A stretch of 46,904 nt of DNA, from NCBI GenBank assembly GCA_902593125.1, contig CACJGU010000003.1:1-46904 (forward strand). The letters are read 5' to 3'. A program made the translations under genes and the position numbers. The notes beneath the pieces are model-generated. The model did not search any database and was not told the DNA's origin. It was given only the letters and a program-made list of their open reading frames with translations. This document shows, piece after piece, positions 19,235-29,911 of this stretch. This DNA comes from an uncultured Alphaproteobacteria bacterium. GTDB taxonomy: Bacteria; Pseudomonadota; Alphaproteobacteria; HIMB59; GCA-002718135. Each line of letters begins with the position of its first letter. Within the stretch, counting starts at the first letter, position 1.

Positions 19235-20236
19235 TTAATTTGGTAGCATGTCAAAATATACTAAAAAACCTGAAGTTACTACAACCCAAAACAAAGAAAA
19301 AGGTAGAAAAACTTTCCATCCAAGTCTCATTAACTGATCATATCTATATCTTGGAAAAGTTCCTCTAACCCAGATAAATAAAAATAATATAAATATCACT
19401 TTCAAAGTAAACCAGATGACTCCAGGAACAACATTTAATGGGTATACATCAAATGGAGGAAGCCATCCGCCTAAAAAAAGAATTACAGTCATAGAAGACA
19501 TCAAAATCATACTCGCGTATTCACCTAAAAAAAATAATACAAATGAAGCAGATGAATATTCAGTAAAAAATCCTGCAACAAGTGTTGATTCATCTTCAGG
19601 AAGATCAAAAGGTAATCTATTTGTTTCAGCTAAAGCAGAAATAAAAAAAATAATGAACATAGGCAATAATGGAATTGCAAACCATACAGTCTGCTGAGCT
19701 AAAACTATCTTTGATAAATTTAAAGAACCTACACATAATAATACTGTAATTATTACAAATCCAATAGATACTTCATATGAAACCATTTGAGCAGCTGATC
19801 TTAATGCTCCTAGAAAAGGATATTGAGAATTACTAGCCCAACCAGCCATTATTATTCCGTAAACTCCAAGAGATGATACTGCAAACAGATACATGATACC
19901 TACATTAATATCAGAAACTACCCATCCTGGAGCAAAAGGTATTACTGCCCAACCCGCCAAGCTTAGTACCATTGTTATTATAGGGGCTAAGATAAATACA
20001 ATTTTATTAGATCCACTAGGTATGATATTTTCTTTAGTGATAAGTTTTAATGCATCTGCAAAGCTTTGTAATATACCAAAAGGCCCAACTATATTTGGAC
20101 CTCTTCTTAATTGTATTAGGGCTAAAACTTTTCTTTCAGCATAAACCAAAAAAGCTACAGATATTAAAACTGGCACAACAACAGCAAGTATTTGGGCAAC
20201 GATGATAAGCCCTGTAATTAATATATCATAACTCAT
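19235..20236 (-). CDS. nuoH: NADH-quinone oxidoreductase subunit H
   Basis: Membrane subunit that, with NuoB and NuoD, forms the quinone-binding chamber. The 333-residue, eight-helix protein contains [20 protein letters not shown] (residues about 32-51), [13 protein letters not shown], the cytoplasmic loop [20 protein letters not shown] with conserved acidic residues, and [10 protein letters not shown]. The end [19 protein letters not shown] is typical. It follows nuoG by 7 bases. Plus-strand open frames over it are shadows. Confidence 0.97.
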   Translation of the reverse strand: MSYDILITGLIIVAQILAVVVPVLISVAFLVYAERKVLALIQLRRGPNIVGPFGILQSFADALKLITKENIIPSGSNKIVFILAPIITMVLSLAGWAVIPFAPGWVVSDINVGIMYLFAVSSLGVYGIIMAGWASNSQYPFLGALRSAAQMVSYEVSIGFVIITVLLCVGSLNLSKIVLAQQTVWFAIPLLPMFIIFFISALAETNRLPFDLPEDESTLVAGFFTEYSSASFVLFFLGEYASMILMSSMTVILFLGGWLPPFDVYPLNVVPGVIWFTLKVIFILFLFIWVRGTFPRYRYDQLMRLGWKVFLPFSLFWVVVTSGFLVYFDMLPN

Positions 20237-20243
20237 GTAATTA

Positions 20244-22283
20244 TTATGCTGCCTTGTTTAAAATATCTTTGGTACATTTTGCCATTGTTTCAGAGGATCT
20301 AGAGATAGAGTCATTCATATAAAAATTTTCAATGTTATATTTAATTTTAATATTCTCAATTTTATTTTTTTTTGCAAAAGTAATTTCACCAATAGAATTA
20401 ACTTCATTTAGTAAAGCAAATTGACCGTGGGTATTTGTTAATTCATTTCGAAGCTCTCCAAGATTGTTAAAATTTAAATCTTTTTCAAATAAGTCACTTA
20501 AAACTCTAAAAATTTTCCACTCCTCTTTAGCTTCACCTAGTGGATTATGACACTTAGTCGTTTGAATAACTCTACCTTCTATGTTCATGTATGTAGAACT
20601 TTTCTCGGTATATGCAGGAGTTGGTAAAATTATATCAGCTATAGATGCTGAAACATCTCCATGATGACCAAGGTAAACAACAAAAGAATTTTCAAATGTT
20701 GAAAAATTTATTTCATCTAATCCCATTAAGAAAACTACAGGCTTAGTTTTATCAATATGTTTCTTTAATTGTTTGTTGTAATCAGCATCAAATTTTTTAT
20801 TATAAAATTTTAAATCTAATGCTCCTACCCTAGAAATATCTTGGTTAAGAATATTTAATGGATTTATATTTTTATTTTTTTGAATATTTTTTGCAATCAA
20901 TCCTGCGGTTTCTAATATTTTTTCTCCATGATCATTATTTATTGCTGAAGTACCTAATATTATGAGTGGGTTTTTTGCCAATTTTAAAACTTTATTAAAA
21001 TCACATTCATTATTAGATAATTTATTAAGATAATCTAAAGAATCAGATAGATGATGATAATTGTAAGTAAGATCTAATTTAGGACCTATAAGACCAATTT
21101 TGCAGTTATTTTCAATATATGCCTTTCGAATTCTAGCGTTAAGTACTGCCGCTTCCCATCTAGGATTGGATCCAATTAAAAGAATAGCATCAGCCTTTTC
21201 AATTTCTTGTATTGTCGAATTAAATTTATAACTTGAAGATGAATTATCAATAATTTGCGCATTATCAAATCTGCAATCGTAGTTTTTTGATTTTAGTGAA
21301 TGACTAAACTTTTGTGAAGAATATAAAGTTTCAATGTCTGTAAACTTACCGGATAGAAATACCGTATTTTCTTTCCCTCTTTTTGTAATTTCTTTTTTTA
21401 TTAATTCAAATGCATCATCCCATGAAGATTTTTGGAGTTTTTTATTTGATTTAGAATAAACAGTATCTAATCTTTGACTTGAAAGTCCATCAACAGCAAA
21501 TCTAGATTTATCACTTATCCATTCTTCGTTGGTTTCTTCATTTATTCTAGGAAGAGCTCTTAAAACTTTTTTTCCTCTTGTATCAATTCTTATACTTGAA
21601 CCTATACCATCAAATACATCAAATGTTTCTGTCTTGGTTAGTTCCCATGGTCTAGATTTAAATGCATATGGTTTACTTGTTAAAGCACCTACAGGACACA
21701 AATCAATTACGTTTCCAGATAATTCTGATTCAATAGTTTTTTCTAAGTATGTCGTGATCTCAGCATTTTCACCTCTACCGAGCAATCCTATATCGTCAAC
21801 ACCAGCAACTTCAGTAGAAAACCTAACACATCTTGTGCAATGTATACATCTTGTCATAATTGTTTTAACAAGTGGTCCCATATTTTTATTTTGAACTGCT
21901 CTTTTGTTTTCTTCATATCTAGTTTTATCAAAACCATAATACATCGCTTGATCTTGAAGATCACATTCTCCCCCTTGATCACAAATAGGGCAATCCAATG
22001 GATGATTAATAAGAAGAAACTCCATTACACCTTTTCGAGCTTTTTTAACTGTTTCTGTATTTGTTTTTATAACCATTCCATCTGCAGCTGGCATGGCACA
22101 TGATGCAATAGGTTTTGGAGCTTTTTCCATTTCTACTAAACACATTCTACAGTTCCCTGCTATTGAGAGTTTTTCATGATAACAAAATCTTGGAATTTCA
22201 GTTCCTGCTTGTTCACAAGCTTGCATTACAGTCATGCCGTTTTCAAATTCGTATTCTTTATTATCAATTGTTATCTTTGGCAC
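20244..22283 (-). CDS. nuoG: NADH-quinone oxidoreductase subunit G
   Basis: Large iron-sulfur subunit of the peripheral arm of complex I, 679 residues, the size usual in alphaproteobacteria and mitochondria. The N-terminus holds the [2Fe-2S] N1b ligands (Cys34, Cys45, Cys48, Cys62). Next comes the N5 set with a histidine ligand (His94, Cys98, Cys101, Cys107), and then the N4 ligands in [12 protein letters not shown] and DLCPVGAL near 145-200. The rest resembles a degenerate molybdopterin oxidoreductase fold. The start is GTG, overlapping the nuoF stop (TAGTG). Confidence 0.96.
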   Translation of the reverse strand: MPKITIDNKEYEFENGMTVMQACEQAGTEIPRFCYHEKLSIAGNCRMCLVEMEKAPKPIASCAMPAADGMVIKTNTETVKKARKGVMEFLLINHPLDCPICDQGGECDLQDQAMYYGFDKTRYEENKRAVQNKNMGPLVKTIMTRCIHCTRCVRFSTEVAGVDDIGLLGRGENAEITTYLEKTIESELSGNVIDLCPVGALTSKPYAFKSRPWELTKTETFDVFDGIGSSIRIDTRGKKVLRALPRINEETNEEWISDKSRFAVDGLSSQRLDTVYSKSNKKLQKSSWDDAFELIKKEITKRGKENTVFLSGKFTDIETLYSSQKFSHSLKSKNYDCRFDNAQIIDNSSSSYKFNSTIQEIEKADAILLIGSNPRWEAAVLNARIRKAYIENNCKIGLIGPKLDLTYNYHHLSDSLDYLNKLSNNECDFNKVLKLAKNPLIILGTSAINNDHGEKILETAGLIAKNIQKNKNINPLNILNQDISRVGALDLKFYNKKFDADYNKQLKKHIDKTKPVVFLMGLDEINFSTFENSFVVYLGHHGDVSASIADIILPTPAYTEKSSTYMNIEGRVIQTTKCHNPLGEAKEEWKIFRVLSDLFEKDLNFNNLGELRNELTNTHGQFALLNEVNSIGEITFAKKNKIENIKIKYNIENFYMNDSISRSSETMAKCTKDILNKAA

Positions 22284-23557
22284 TAGGCTACTCTTATGTT
22301 TCTTTCTGTAATTCTTTTTTCAATTTCAGGTCTAAAGTGTCTAAATAAACCTTGAATAGGCCAAGCAGCAGCATCACCTAAAGCGCAAATAGTATGACCT
22401 TCGATTTGCTTAGTCACATCTAAAATTTTATCAATATCTTGATGTTCAACATTTCCATGAATCATTTTTTCCATCATTCTGTACATCCATCCAGTACCTT
22501 CTCTACAAGGTGTACATTGACCACAACTTTCATGCTTATAAAAATGTGACAATCTGGCTATTGCCTCAACAATATCCGTTGATTTATTCATTACAATAAC
22601 AGCTGCAGTGCCTAATCCACTTTGCACTTCTTTTAGACTATCAAAATCCATTTTAACAGTATCACAAATAGACTTAGGTAATAAAGGCACACTTGCGCCT
22701 CCAGGAATTACAGCTAATAAATTTTCCCAACCACCAATTACCCCACCTGCATGTTTTTCAATGAGATCTTTCAGTGGTATGCCCATTTCTTCTTCTACAT
22801 TACATGGGTTATTTACGTGTCCAGAGATACTAAAAATTTTTGTACCTGTATTATTTGCACTACCTAAATTAGCAAACCATTTAGAACCACGTCTTAAAAT
22901 AGTTGGCGAGACAGCAATTGTTTCAACATTTGTAACTGTTGTTGGGCATCCATATAAACCAGCGCCAGCGGGAAACGGAGGTTTTAATCGTGGTTGGCCT
23001 TTTTTACCCTCTAAACTTTCAAGTAAAGCAGTTTCTTCGCCACAAATATATGCTCCTGCTCCTCTGTGAAGATAAATATCAAAATCCCAACCTGTACCAC
23101 ATGCATTTTTACCAATTAAATTATTTGTGTAAGCCTCATCAATTGCTTTTTGTAAATTAGAAGATTCAGAATAATATTCACCCCTTATGTAAATATAGCA
23201 AGTATGCGCATGCATGGCAAAGGCCGCAACTAAACAACCTTCTAAAAGAAGATGTGGGTCGTTTCTCATAATCTCTCGATCTTTACATGTACCTGGCTCT
23301 GACTCATCTGCATTAACAACTAGGTAATGATCCTTTCCAGAGTCTTTTGGCATAAATGACCACTTTAGTCCCGCTGGGAAACCTGCTCCTCCCCTTCCTC
23401 TTAATTGACTATTTTTAATTTCCTCAACAATTTTTTCACTACCCATTTTTATAAGTTCTTTAGTATTTGACCAAATACCTCTTTTTTTAGCGCCTTCTAA
23501 TTTCCAGTCTTCAAAACCGTATAAATTTTTAAAAATTTTATCTTTTTCCTTAAGCAT
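22283..23557 (-). CDS. nuoF: NADH-quinone oxidoreductase subunit F
   Basis: NADH-oxidising subunit with FMN and the [4Fe-4S] cluster N3. From the ATG at 23557 it has 424 residues. Seen are the NADH/FMN glycine-rich loop [13 protein letters not shown] (about 54-66), [13 protein letters not shown], the second glycine-rich stretch [16 protein letters not shown], and the cluster motif [11 protein letters not shown] near 342-352. The reading frame is open back to a TTG at 23593. The ATG was chosen because it gives the normal length and only an 8-base overlap with nuoE. A weak GAAAG lies upstream. Confidence 0.95.
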   Translation of the reverse strand: MLKEKDKIFKNLYGFEDWKLEGAKKRGIWSNTKELIKMGSEKIVEEIKNSQLRGRGGAGFPAGLKWSFMPKDSGKDHYLVVNADESEPGTCKDREIMRNDPHLLLEGCLVAAFAMHAHTCYIYIRGEYYSESSNLQKAIDEAYTNNLIGKNACGTGWDFDIYLHRGAGAYICGEETALLESLEGKKGQPRLKPPFPAGAGLYGCPTTVTNVETIAVSPTILRRGSKWFANLGSANNTGTKIFSISGHVNNPCNVEEEMGIPLKDLIEKHAGGVIGGWENLLAVIPGGASVPLLPKSICDTVKMDFDSLKEVQSGLGTAAVIVMNKSTDIVEAIARLSHFYKHESCGQCTPCREGTGWMYRMMEKMIHGNVEHQDIDKILDVTKQIEGHTICALGDAAAWPIQGLFRHFRPEIEKRITERNIRVA

Positions 23558-24149
23558 CAAATTTTCTTTCAGGTTGTGATGATTTTCTACCAATTTGCGA
23601 ACCTACTTTTATTGATTTATTATCTTTTAAATCTTGAAGTATTTTTTTAAATCTCTCTTCATCTAAATCTTCATAATAATCATCATTGATCTGGACCATA
23701 GGAGCATTGCAACATGCACCTAAGCATTCAACTTCGACAACTGTAAATTTTTTATCATTACTTGTCTCACCAATATTGGTTTCACAAACTTCTTGTGCAA
23801 CTTTAGAAAGTTTATCACTTCCTCTTAGCCAACATGGTGTTGTTCTACAAATTTGGACAAAATTTTTACCAATAGGCTCTAAATTAAACATCGAATAAAA
23901 AGTGGCAACTTCTAACACTCTTATATAAGACATACTTAGAGTTTCAGCTACTTTTTCCATTGAGTTTTTACTTAGCCATCCATTATTTTGTCTTTGCGCT
24001 AAATCAAGTAAAGGGATAACTGCGCTTTGAATACGATTTGATGGATATTTTTTTATTATTTCAGAAATTTTTTTAAAATTTTCTGATGACCATTCAAAAT
24101 TATCATTAATTTTTTTATATACTTTATTATTTGTACCAGGATGATGCAT
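23550..24149 (-). CDS. nuoE: NADH-quinone oxidoreductase subunit E
   Basis: Thioredoxin-like subunit carrying the [2Fe-2S] cluster N1a. The 199-residue product has the N-terminal helical part ([16 protein letters not shown]) and the four cluster cysteines 101, 106, 142 and 146 (CRTTPC and CLGACC). A basic tail follows. The ATG shares a base with the nuoD stop (TAATG), and its end overlaps the nuoF start. The short basic C-terminal extension after the thioredoxin fold is common in alphaproteobacterial NuoE. Confidence 0.95.
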   Translation of the reverse strand: MHHPGTNNKVYKKINDNFEWSSENFKKISEIIKKYPSNRIQSAVIPLLDLAQRQNNGWLSKNSMEKVAETLSMSYIRVLEVATFYSMFNLEPIGKNFVQICRTTPCWLRGSDKLSKVAQEVCETNIGETSNDKKFTVVEVECLGACCNAPMVQINDDYYEDLDEERFKKILQDLKDNKSIKVGSQIGRKSSQPERKFDA

Positions 24150-25327
24150 TATCTATCTATCTCTCCAAAAACAATATCTAAGCTACCTAGTATAGCAGCT
24201 ATGTCAGCCATTAAGTGACCTTTAGATAAGTGATTCAATGTTTGAAGGTGTGCAAAACCTGGTGCTCTTATTTTACATCTATATGGTTTACTAGATCCGT
24301 CAGAAACAAGGTAAACGCCAAATTCACCTTTTGGAGCTTCAACTGCACTATATACCTGACCAGCTGGAACGCGGTAGCCTTCAGTGAAAAGTTTAAAATG
24401 ATGGATTAATGCTTCCATTGATTTTTTCATTTGATTTCTTTTAGGGGGTGTAATTTTATTATCCTCGATTGATATCGGACCTGGTTTAATTTTATTCAAA
24501 CATTGGTTAATAATACTAATGCTTTGTCTCATTTCTTCTATACGCACTAAATATCGGTCAAAACAATCTCCTTTTTTTCCAACGGGAACCTCAAAATCAA
24601 CTTGATCGTAAGCGTCATAAGGCTGTGATCTTCTTAAATCCCATGCAATACCTGAACTTCTTAATACTGGGCCAGAGCACCCCCATTCAATTGCTTCAGC
24701 CTTTGAAATAATTCCAATATCAACTGATCTTTGTCTTAGTATTCTGTTATTAGTTAGCAAGCTTTCTAGATCATCAATAAATTTTGGAAGAGATTTAAAA
24801 TGTTGAAACAATTTATCTTCCATACCTTCTGGCATATCTTGATGAACACCACCGGGTCTAAAATAGGCTGCATGAAATCTTGCACCAGACACTGCTTCAT
24901 GAAATTCCAAAAGTTTTTCTCTTTCTTCAAAGCACCATAGGAATGGTGTAACTGCACCAATATCAGCAGCATAAGCAGGTATATTTAATAAATGATTAAG
25001 TATTCTGGTAATTTCAGCAAAAATTACACGAATATATTTTGCTCTTTCTGGAACATCTATACCTAAAAGATTTTCAGTAGCTAATGCAAAGGCATGCTCT
25101 TGACACATCGGTGAAACATAATCAAGTCTATCAAAATAAGGGACAGCCTGAAGATAAGTTTTATATTCAATTAATTTTTCTGTTCCCCTATGCAGTAATC
25201 CAATATGTGGCTCTGCCCTTTGAACTACTTCTCCTTCAAGCTCAACTACTAACCTTAAAACACCATGTGCAGCTGGATGTTGTGGTCCAAAGTTGATTGT
25301 TGTTGTATTTAGCTCTACTTCTTTCAT
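24149..25327 (-). CDS. nuoD: NADH-quinone oxidoreductase subunit D
   Basis: 49-kDa-type subunit lining the quinone site. The 392-residue protein contains [14 protein letters not shown] (residues 12-25) with the quinone-site histidine, [44 protein letters not shown] and the C-terminal [19 protein letters not shown] and [13 protein letters not shown]. It is a separate gene, not fused to nuoC as in E. coli. The ATG abuts the nuoC stop. Confidence 0.97.
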   Translation of the reverse strand: MKEVELNTTTINFGPQHPAAHGVLRLVVELEGEVVQRAEPHIGLLHRGTEKLIEYKTYLQAVPYFDRLDYVSPMCQEHAFALATENLLGIDVPERAKYIRVIFAEITRILNHLLNIPAYAADIGAVTPFLWCFEEREKLLEFHEAVSGARFHAAYFRPGGVHQDMPEGMEDKLFQHFKSLPKFIDDLESLLTNNRILRQRSVDIGIISKAEAIEWGCSGPVLRSSGIAWDLRRSQPYDAYDQVDFEVPVGKKGDCFDRYLVRIEEMRQSISIINQCLNKIKPGPISIEDNKITPPKRNQMKKSMEALIHHFKLFTEGYRVPAGQVYSAVEAPKGEFGVYLVSDGSSKPYRCKIRAPGFAHLQTLNHLSKGHLMADIAAILGSLDIVFGEIDR

Positions 25328-25909
25328 TTAATTTTCACCAGTAGATTTTTCATCACCAAAAAGTTTGTTTTCCATCCCTTCCCAAGGAGATTCACTATCA
25401 AAATTTCTAAATTCTTGACTCAACTTAACTGGCTCATATATAACTTTTTTTTCAAGATCATCATAGCGAACTTCTGTATGCCCTGTTAAAGGAAAATCTT
25501 TTCGTAATGGATAACCTTCAAAATTGTAATCTGTCATTATTCTTCTTAAATCGGGATGATTAACAAACTCTATTCCAAATAAATCGTAACATTCTCTTTC
25601 ATACCAATCTGCAGATTTGTAAATGTTGGTAATAGACTCTATATTTTCATTTTCTTTAATAAAAGTTTTTAGAATAACTTTCTTATTCTTTGTTAGGCTT
25701 TGTAAGATATAAATCAAATCAAATCTAAATTCTCTTGATGGATAATCAACTGCAGTAATATCTAACAATTGATTAAAACTAAGATCAGCATTATCTTTTA
25801 GCTGGTTAAATATTTTTAAAATATTAGTTTTATCAAATTCTATTTCTAACAAATTATTTTTTTCTAAAACATTATTTATACCATTTATGTTATTGAGAAT
25901 TCTAATCAT
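25328..25909 (-). CDS. nuoC: NADH-quinone oxidoreductase subunit C
   Basis: 30-kDa-type peripheral subunit bridging NuoD and NuoI. The 193-residue product carries the family signature EREcYDLFGIEF region (WYERECYDLFGIEFVNHPD, about 103-121) followed by RRIMTDYNFEGYPLRKDFPL. The N-terminal third is variable. It lies 6 bases after nuoB and directly abuts nuoD. Confidence 0.96.
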   Translation of the reverse strand: MIRILNNINGINNVLEKNNLLEIEFDKTNILKIFNQLKDNADLSFNQLLDITAVDYPSREFRFDLIYILQSLTKNKKVILKTFIKENENIESITNIYKSADWYERECYDLFGIEFVNHPDLRRIMTDYNFEGYPLRKDFPLTGHTEVRYDDLEKKVIYEPVKLSQEFRNFDSESPWEGMENKLFGDEKSTGEN

Positions 25910-25915
25910 ATAAAA

Positions 25916-26428
25916 TTATCTTTTAAATTTATTTTCTCTTCTTATTTTTTTTTGTAATTGAAGAATTCCGTAAACTAATGCCTCTGCTGTTGGAGGACAT
26001 CCTGGTACGTAAACATCAACAGGAACTATTCTATCGCATCCTCTTACTACTGAATAAGAGTAGTGATAATATCCTCCTCCATTTGCACATGAACCCATTG
26101 AGATAACCCATCGAGGCTCAGGCATTTGATCATATACTTTTCTTAAAGCTGGAGCCATTTTATTTGTTAGGGTGCCTGCAACTATCATTACATCAGATTG
26201 TCTTGGACTACCTCTTGGTATAACTCCATAACGATCTAGATCATATCTTGCCATATATGAATGAATCATTTCAACGCCACAACATGCTAATCCAAAAGTC
26301 ATTGGCCAGAGAGAACCTGTCCTGGCCCAAGTAAGAACTTTGTCATAACTAGCAACTAAGAAACCTTTAGAAGATAGTTCCGTATTTAAAGTGTCTTCAA
26401 CATATTTTTTAGCTTTATCTACTCCCAT
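25916..26428 (-). CDS. nuoB: NADH-quinone oxidoreductase subunit B
   Basis: Carries cluster N2, which reduces quinone. With the chosen ATG (26428) the protein has 170 residues with the four N2 ligands Cys49, Cys50 (tandem pair in GLACCGVEM), Cys114 ([10 protein letters not shown]) and Cys144 ([10 protein letters not shown]). The frame is open to another ATG at 26449. The inner ATG has a good Shine-Dalgarno sequence (AAGGAGCATTGGA) at ideal spacing while the outer has none, so the short form is preferred. It overlaps the nuoA end by 10 bases. Confidence 0.96.
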   Translation of the reverse strand: MGVDKAKKYVEDTLNTELSSKGFLVASYDKVLTWARTGSLWPMTFGLACCGVEMIHSYMARYDLDRYGVIPRGSPRQSDVMIVAGTLTNKMAPALRKVYDQMPEPRWVISMGSCANGGGYYHYSYSVVRGCDRIVPVDVYVPGCPPTAEALVYGILQLQKKIRRENKFKR

Positions 26429-26784
26429 TCCAATGCTCCTTTTTTCCATTCATAAATAAAACCAATTGTTAAAACTGTTAAAAATATCATCATTGACCAA
26501 AAACCAAATAATCCAATTGTACCCAAGGTTATTGCCCAAGGAAACAAGAAGGCAACTTCTAAGTCAAAAATTATAAATAGAATTGCCACTAAATAAAATC
26601 TTACATCAAATCTTCCACGAGCATCATCAAATGCTTCAAATCCACATTCATATGCCGATAGTTTTTCCTGATCTGGTTGAGAATCTCCCACAACAAAAGA
26701 AAGAAGTGTCATTCCAACTGCTAAAGCTAAAGCAATAAATATGAAAATCAAAATAGGTAAATATTCAAAAAGAAACTCTGACAC
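26419..26784 (-). CDS. nuoA: NADH-quinone oxidoreductase subunit A
   Basis: First gene of the nuo cluster: a three-helix membrane subunit. The 121-residue protein shows a first helix ([20 protein letters not shown]), the loop [20 protein letters not shown] with the conserved cysteine that reports the active/deactive state in homologues, and two further helices ([20 protein letters not shown]). The start is GTG at 26784, with a GAG 6-8 bases upstream as a weak ribosome binding site. It is headed by a 93-base gap after tRNA-Asp. Confidence 0.95.
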   Translation of the reverse strand: MSEFLFEYLPILIFIFIALALAVGMTLLSFVVGDSQPDQEKLSAYECGFEAFDDARGRFDVRFYLVAILFIIFDLEVAFLFPWAITLGTIGLFGFWSMMIFLTVLTIGFIYEWKKGALEWE

Positions 26785-26877
26785 TATAATCTCACAATTA
26801 AATTAGTAATGTATTTAACGATTTATTCAACAATAACAACGTGTCTAATTGCGACTTTAATACACAAAAAAGATAAG
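26785..26877 (-). promoter_or_regulatory. nuo operon upstream region, promoter likely
   Basis: The only sizeable gap ahead of nuoA, between it and the 3' end of tRNA-Asp. On the minus strand it carries weak promoter-like pairs, for example TTGAAT followed by ACTAAT at 17 bases. No operator repeat or stable hairpin was seen. The nuo genes may instead be read from the tRNA transcript. Confidence 0.25.
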
Positions 26878-26954
26878 TGGCGCGAGAGACGGGATTCGAA
26901 CCCGCGGCCTCTGCCGTGACAGGGCAGCGTTCTAACCAGCTGAACTACTCCCGC
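26878..26954 (-). tRNA. tRNA-Asp (GTC)
   Basis: Full cloverleaf on the minus strand, 77 nt with encoded CCA. The acceptor stem is GCGGGAG with CTCTCGC (one G-U pair). The anticodon arm CTGCC-CTGTCAC-GGCAG gives anticodon GTC, and the T-loop is TTCGAAT. It is four bases downstream of tRNA-Val and probably co-transcribed with it. Confidence 0.97.
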
Positions 26955-26957
26955 GCA

Positions 26958-27033
26958 TGGTGGGTGTTGAGAGACTTGAACTCCCGACCCTCTCGGTGTA
27001 AACGAGATGCTCTACCAACTGAGCTAAACACCC
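26958..27033 (-). tRNA. tRNA-Val (TAC)
   Basis: Full cloverleaf on the minus strand, 76 nt with encoded CCA. The acceptor stem GGGTGTT/AACACCC is perfect. The anticodon arm TCTCG-TTTACAC-CGAGA gives anticodon TAC, and the T-loop is TTCAAGT. Its 5' end lies only about two bases after the U-tract of the hup terminator. Confidence 0.97.
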
Positions 27034-27035
27034 TA

Positions 27036-27067
27036 ATAAAAACGGCTGTTAAATTATTTAACAGCCG
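27036..27067 (-). terminator. hup intrinsic terminator
   Basis: On the minus strand CGGCTGTTAAA pairs with TTTAACAGCCG (arms within 27043-27067), followed by TTTTTATT. It is a long stable hairpin with a U-tract 18 bases after the hup stop. The next feature, tRNA-Val, begins almost at once. Confidence 0.85.
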
Positions 27068-27084
27068 GTGCAAGAAAAAAATTT

Positions 27085-27360
27085 TTAGTTGTTTACTGTA
27101 TCTTTTAAAGCCTTACCTACAGTAAATTTTGGTCTTTTAGAGGCTGGAATCTGAATTGACTCACCAGTTCGTGGATTTCTTCCAGTAGTAGCTTTTCTGT
27201 GACTTACGCTAAAATTCCCAAAACCTACAATACTAACTTTCTCATCTCTTTTTAGAGCATTTGTAATTGCATCTAAAAAGCTTTCGATAGCTCTAGTAGC
27301 ATCAGATTTAGATAGTCCAGCGGAAGAAGCGACAGAGGCAATAAGATCGTTTTTATTCAC
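27085..27360 (-). CDS. hup: HU-family DNA-binding protein
   Basis: Histone-like protein that bends and compacts DNA as a dimer. The 91-residue product has the N-terminal helices (MNKNDLIASVASSAGLSKSD) and GFGNFSVSHRKATTGRNPRTG at 45-65. The beta-arm contains RNP and ends in IPASKRPKFTVGKALKDTVN. This is the HU/IHF fold, and HU is preferred because it follows lon, the usual HU context. The start is GTG with a strong AAGGAG 6 bases upstream. Confidence 0.95.
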   Translation of the reverse strand: MNKNDLIASVASSAGLSKSDATRAIESFLDAITNALKRDEKVSIVGFGNFSVSHRKATTGRNPRTGESIQIPASKRPKFTVGKALKDTVNN

Positions 27361-27486
27361 TTTAAATCTCCTTATTATTAATAATTAATCTATGGATACT
27401 CTTGGTTTTTGGGCCAAGTCAATATTTATAATATTTTATGTCCCAGTTTACAGCGAATTTATAAAAAAAAACCTAGAAATGCGCGA
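27361..27486 (-). promoter_or_regulatory. hup leader and promoter region
   Basis: This 126-base gap between lon and hup holds a strong Shine-Dalgarno sequence (AAGGAG) before the hup GTG. It also has a small hairpin CTTGG-CCCAAAAA-CCAAG in the leader and several TATA-rich -10 candidates (TATTATAAAT), none with a convincing -35. An U-rich run just after lon has no stable hairpin before it, so read-through from lon is possible. Evidence for an own promoter is the gap size only. Confidence 0.3.
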
Positions 27487-29880
27487 TTAATGAGTAATAT
27501 TTTTCTCAATTTGTTGAGGTGATATATCGGTTTTTTCAGGGTTAGAAATATCTGATTCGCTCAAATTTAGTGGAACAATAGCCTTGAGAAGAGTATGTTC
27601 CAAAATAGAAATTGCCTCACTTACTGGAATAATCTTAAGTGTTTTCAATATTTCTTTATCAAATTCTGAAATTTCCCTATAATTTTCTTGAGGTATTAAA
27701 ACTTTTTTAATACCAGCCCTATTAGCAGCATATATTTTTTCTTTTAAGCCTCCAATTGGAAGTACTCTTCCTCTAAGGGTAATTTCTCCAGTCATTGCAA
27801 CATCTTTCTTAACTTTATTATTAGTTAGTGATGAAACAAGAGAGTTGAAAATAGCTATACCTGCACTTGGACCATCTTTTGGAGTAGCACCTTCAGGAAC
27901 ATGAACATGGATATCGTACTTATCAAAATCTCTTGGATTAATGCCAAGGCTTGGAGCTTTCGATTTAACATATGATGTTGCAGCCTGTATTGATTCTTTC
28001 ATGACTTCACCAAGCTTACCAGTGATAGTTAGTTTACCTTTACCAGCTGATAATAGAACCTCAATAGAAAGGATTTCGCCTCCAACTTCTGTCCAAGCCA
28101 GTCCATTTGTAATCCCAACTAAATGTTTTTTTTCAATTTCGTTAGATCTAAATTTTGTTATACCTAAAAGCTTTTCAATACCTGAATTATCAAGTGAAAT
28201 TTTCTTCTTCTTTGAAGTTTCTAAGATCTTTACTACTTTTCTACAAACTTTTGAAATTTCTTTTTCCAAATTTCTTACACCTGCCTCTCTTGTATATCCT
28301 CTAATAATATGATTTAATATTTTTGAGTTAAATCTAAGCTCTTTTTTATTAAGACCGTGATTTAACATTTGCTTAGGTACAAGATATTTTTGAGCAATTT
28401 GATTTTTTTCTTTATCAGTATATCCAGGTATTCTTATAATTTCCATTCTATCTAAAAGTGCTGGTGGGATATTTAATGTATTTGCAGTACAAACGAACAT
28501 TACGTTTGATAAATCATAGTCAAGTTCAAGGTAATGATCATTGAATTTATTATTTTGTTCTGGATCAAGAACTTCAAGCAAAGCAGATGATGGATCTCCC
28601 CTCCAATCTGATCCGAGCTTATCAATTTCATCAAGTAATATTAGAGGGTTTGAGGATTTGGATTTTTTCATAGACTGAATAAATCTACCGGGCATTGAGC
28701 CAATGTATGTTCTTCGATGTCCTCTTATTTCCGCTTCATCTCTTACTCCACCTAATGACATTCTAACGAAGTTTCTCCCTGTAGCATTTGCTATAGATTT
28801 CCCTAAAGAGGTTTTACCTACTCCGGGAGGTCCAACTAAACATAATATTGGACCCTTAAGTTTTTCTTTTCTTTTTTGAACGGCTAAATATTCTAAAATT
28901 CTTTCCTTAACCTTATCAAGTCCATAATGGTCATTTTCTAGTACTTTAGATGCTTTAAGTATATTTTTTGATATTTGATTTGGAATATTCCAAGGAATAG
29001 ACAAAACCCAATCTAAATAATTTCTTATAACGGTAGCTTCAGCAGACATAGGACTCATATTTTTCAGTTTTTTTAATTCTGATTTACATTTTTCTTTTGC
29101 TTCAGTAGAAAGCTTCAAATCTTCAAGTTTTTTTTCGATTTCACTAATTTCATCAATTTCCTCTGTATCACCTAATTCTTTTTGGATAGCTTTCATTTGT
29201 TCGTTAAGGTAATACTCCTTTTGAGTTTTTTCCATTTGTCGTTTTACTCTTCCCTTAATCTTTTTCTCAACTTGAAAAGAGTCAATTTCTGAAACTAAAT
29301 ATCCGTATATTTTGTTTAATTTATCTTCGAGTTTATCTATTTCTAGAATTTCTTGTTTTTGATCTAATGAAATATTTAAGTTAGCGACAATTGTGTCAGA
29401 TATTTTATTTAGATCTGACATTGATTTTATGTTTGAAACCAAATCAACTGTAATTTTTTTATTTATTTTTTGATATTCTTCAAATTGCTCAATAATAAGT
29501 TTTTGGAGAGCTTTGACTTTAACAGATTTTTTTTCATTATTCTTAATTTGTAAAATAGTAGCAATTGTAAAATCTTTATTAAATACTAACTTCTCAACTT
29601 TTGCTTTATATAAGCCCTCAACTAAAACCTTAAGTGTACCATCTGGAAGCTTAAGCAGCTGTATTACTTTTGCAACTGTACCATATCTGTAAAGATTATC
29701 TTCCACTGGATTATCAACCTCTGAATTTTTTTGTGTAAGGAGAAAAATTTTTTTATCCCCAGACATTACGTTGTTCAAAGCGTTAACGGACTGTTTTCTA
29801 CCAACAAATAGAGGAGCTACCATATTAGGAAAAACTACAATGTCTCTTAAAGGAAGGGTTGGTAAGATTATTTTAATCAT
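27487..29880 (-). CDS. lon: ATP-dependent protease Lon
   Basis: Cytoplasmic AAA+ protease for damaged and regulatory proteins. The 797-residue protein has the N-terminal substrate-binding domain (starting LPTLPLRDIVVFPNMVAPL) and a coiled-coil linker. The AAA module carries Walker A GPPGVGKTS near 350 and Walker B region LILLDEIDKL. The C-terminal protease domain has catalytic Ser in KDGPSAG near 672 and Lys in GGLKEK near 712. It follows clpX by 31 bases without a terminator, in the order tig-clpP-clpX-lon-hup common in alphaproteobacteria. Confidence 0.97.
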   Translation of the reverse strand: MIKIILPTLPLRDIVVFPNMVAPLFVGRKQSVNALNNVMSGDKKIFLLTQKNSEVDNPVEDNLYRYGTVAKVIQLLKLPDGTLKVLVEGLYKAKVEKLVFNKDFTIATILQIKNNEKKSVKVKALQKLIIEQFEEYQKINKKITVDLVSNIKSMSDLNKISDTIVANLNISLDQKQEILEIDKLEDKLNKIYGYLVSEIDSFQVEKKIKGRVKRQMEKTQKEYYLNEQMKAIQKELGDTEEIDEISEIEKKLEDLKLSTEAKEKCKSELKKLKNMSPMSAEATVIRNYLDWVLSIPWNIPNQISKNILKASKVLENDHYGLDKVKERILEYLAVQKRKEKLKGPILCLVGPPGVGKTSLGKSIANATGRNFVRMSLGGVRDEAEIRGHRRTYIGSMPGRFIQSMKKSKSSNPLILLDEIDKLGSDWRGDPSSALLEVLDPEQNNKFNDHYLELDYDLSNVMFVCTANTLNIPPALLDRMEIIRIPGYTDKEKNQIAQKYLVPKQMLNHGLNKKELRFNSKILNHIIRGYTREAGVRNLEKEISKVCRKVVKILETSKKKKISLDNSGIEKLLGITKFRSNEIEKKHLVGITNGLAWTEVGGEILSIEVLLSAGKGKLTITGKLGEVMKESIQAATSYVKSKAPSLGINPRDFDKYDIHVHVPEGATPKDGPSAGIAIFNSLVSSLTNNKVKKDVAMTGEITLRGRVLPIGGLKEKIYAANRAGIKKVLIPQENYREISEFDKEILKTLKIIPVSEAISILEHTLLKAIVPLNLSESDISNPEKTDISPQQIEKNITH

Positions 29881-29911
29881 ATAGATATAAATGATATTAC
29901 AATATTTAAAA

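Noticed and set aside
22608-23069. 153-residue plus-strand frame inside nuoF
   Set aside because: Shadow of the conserved nuoF frame; no independent features.
26877-27125. Plus-strand 82-residue open frame across the tRNA pair
   Set aside because: It is the antisense translation of tRNA-Asp and tRNA-Val, a well-known spurious protein pattern (RDLNSRPSRCKRDALPTEL), and has no ribosome binding site.
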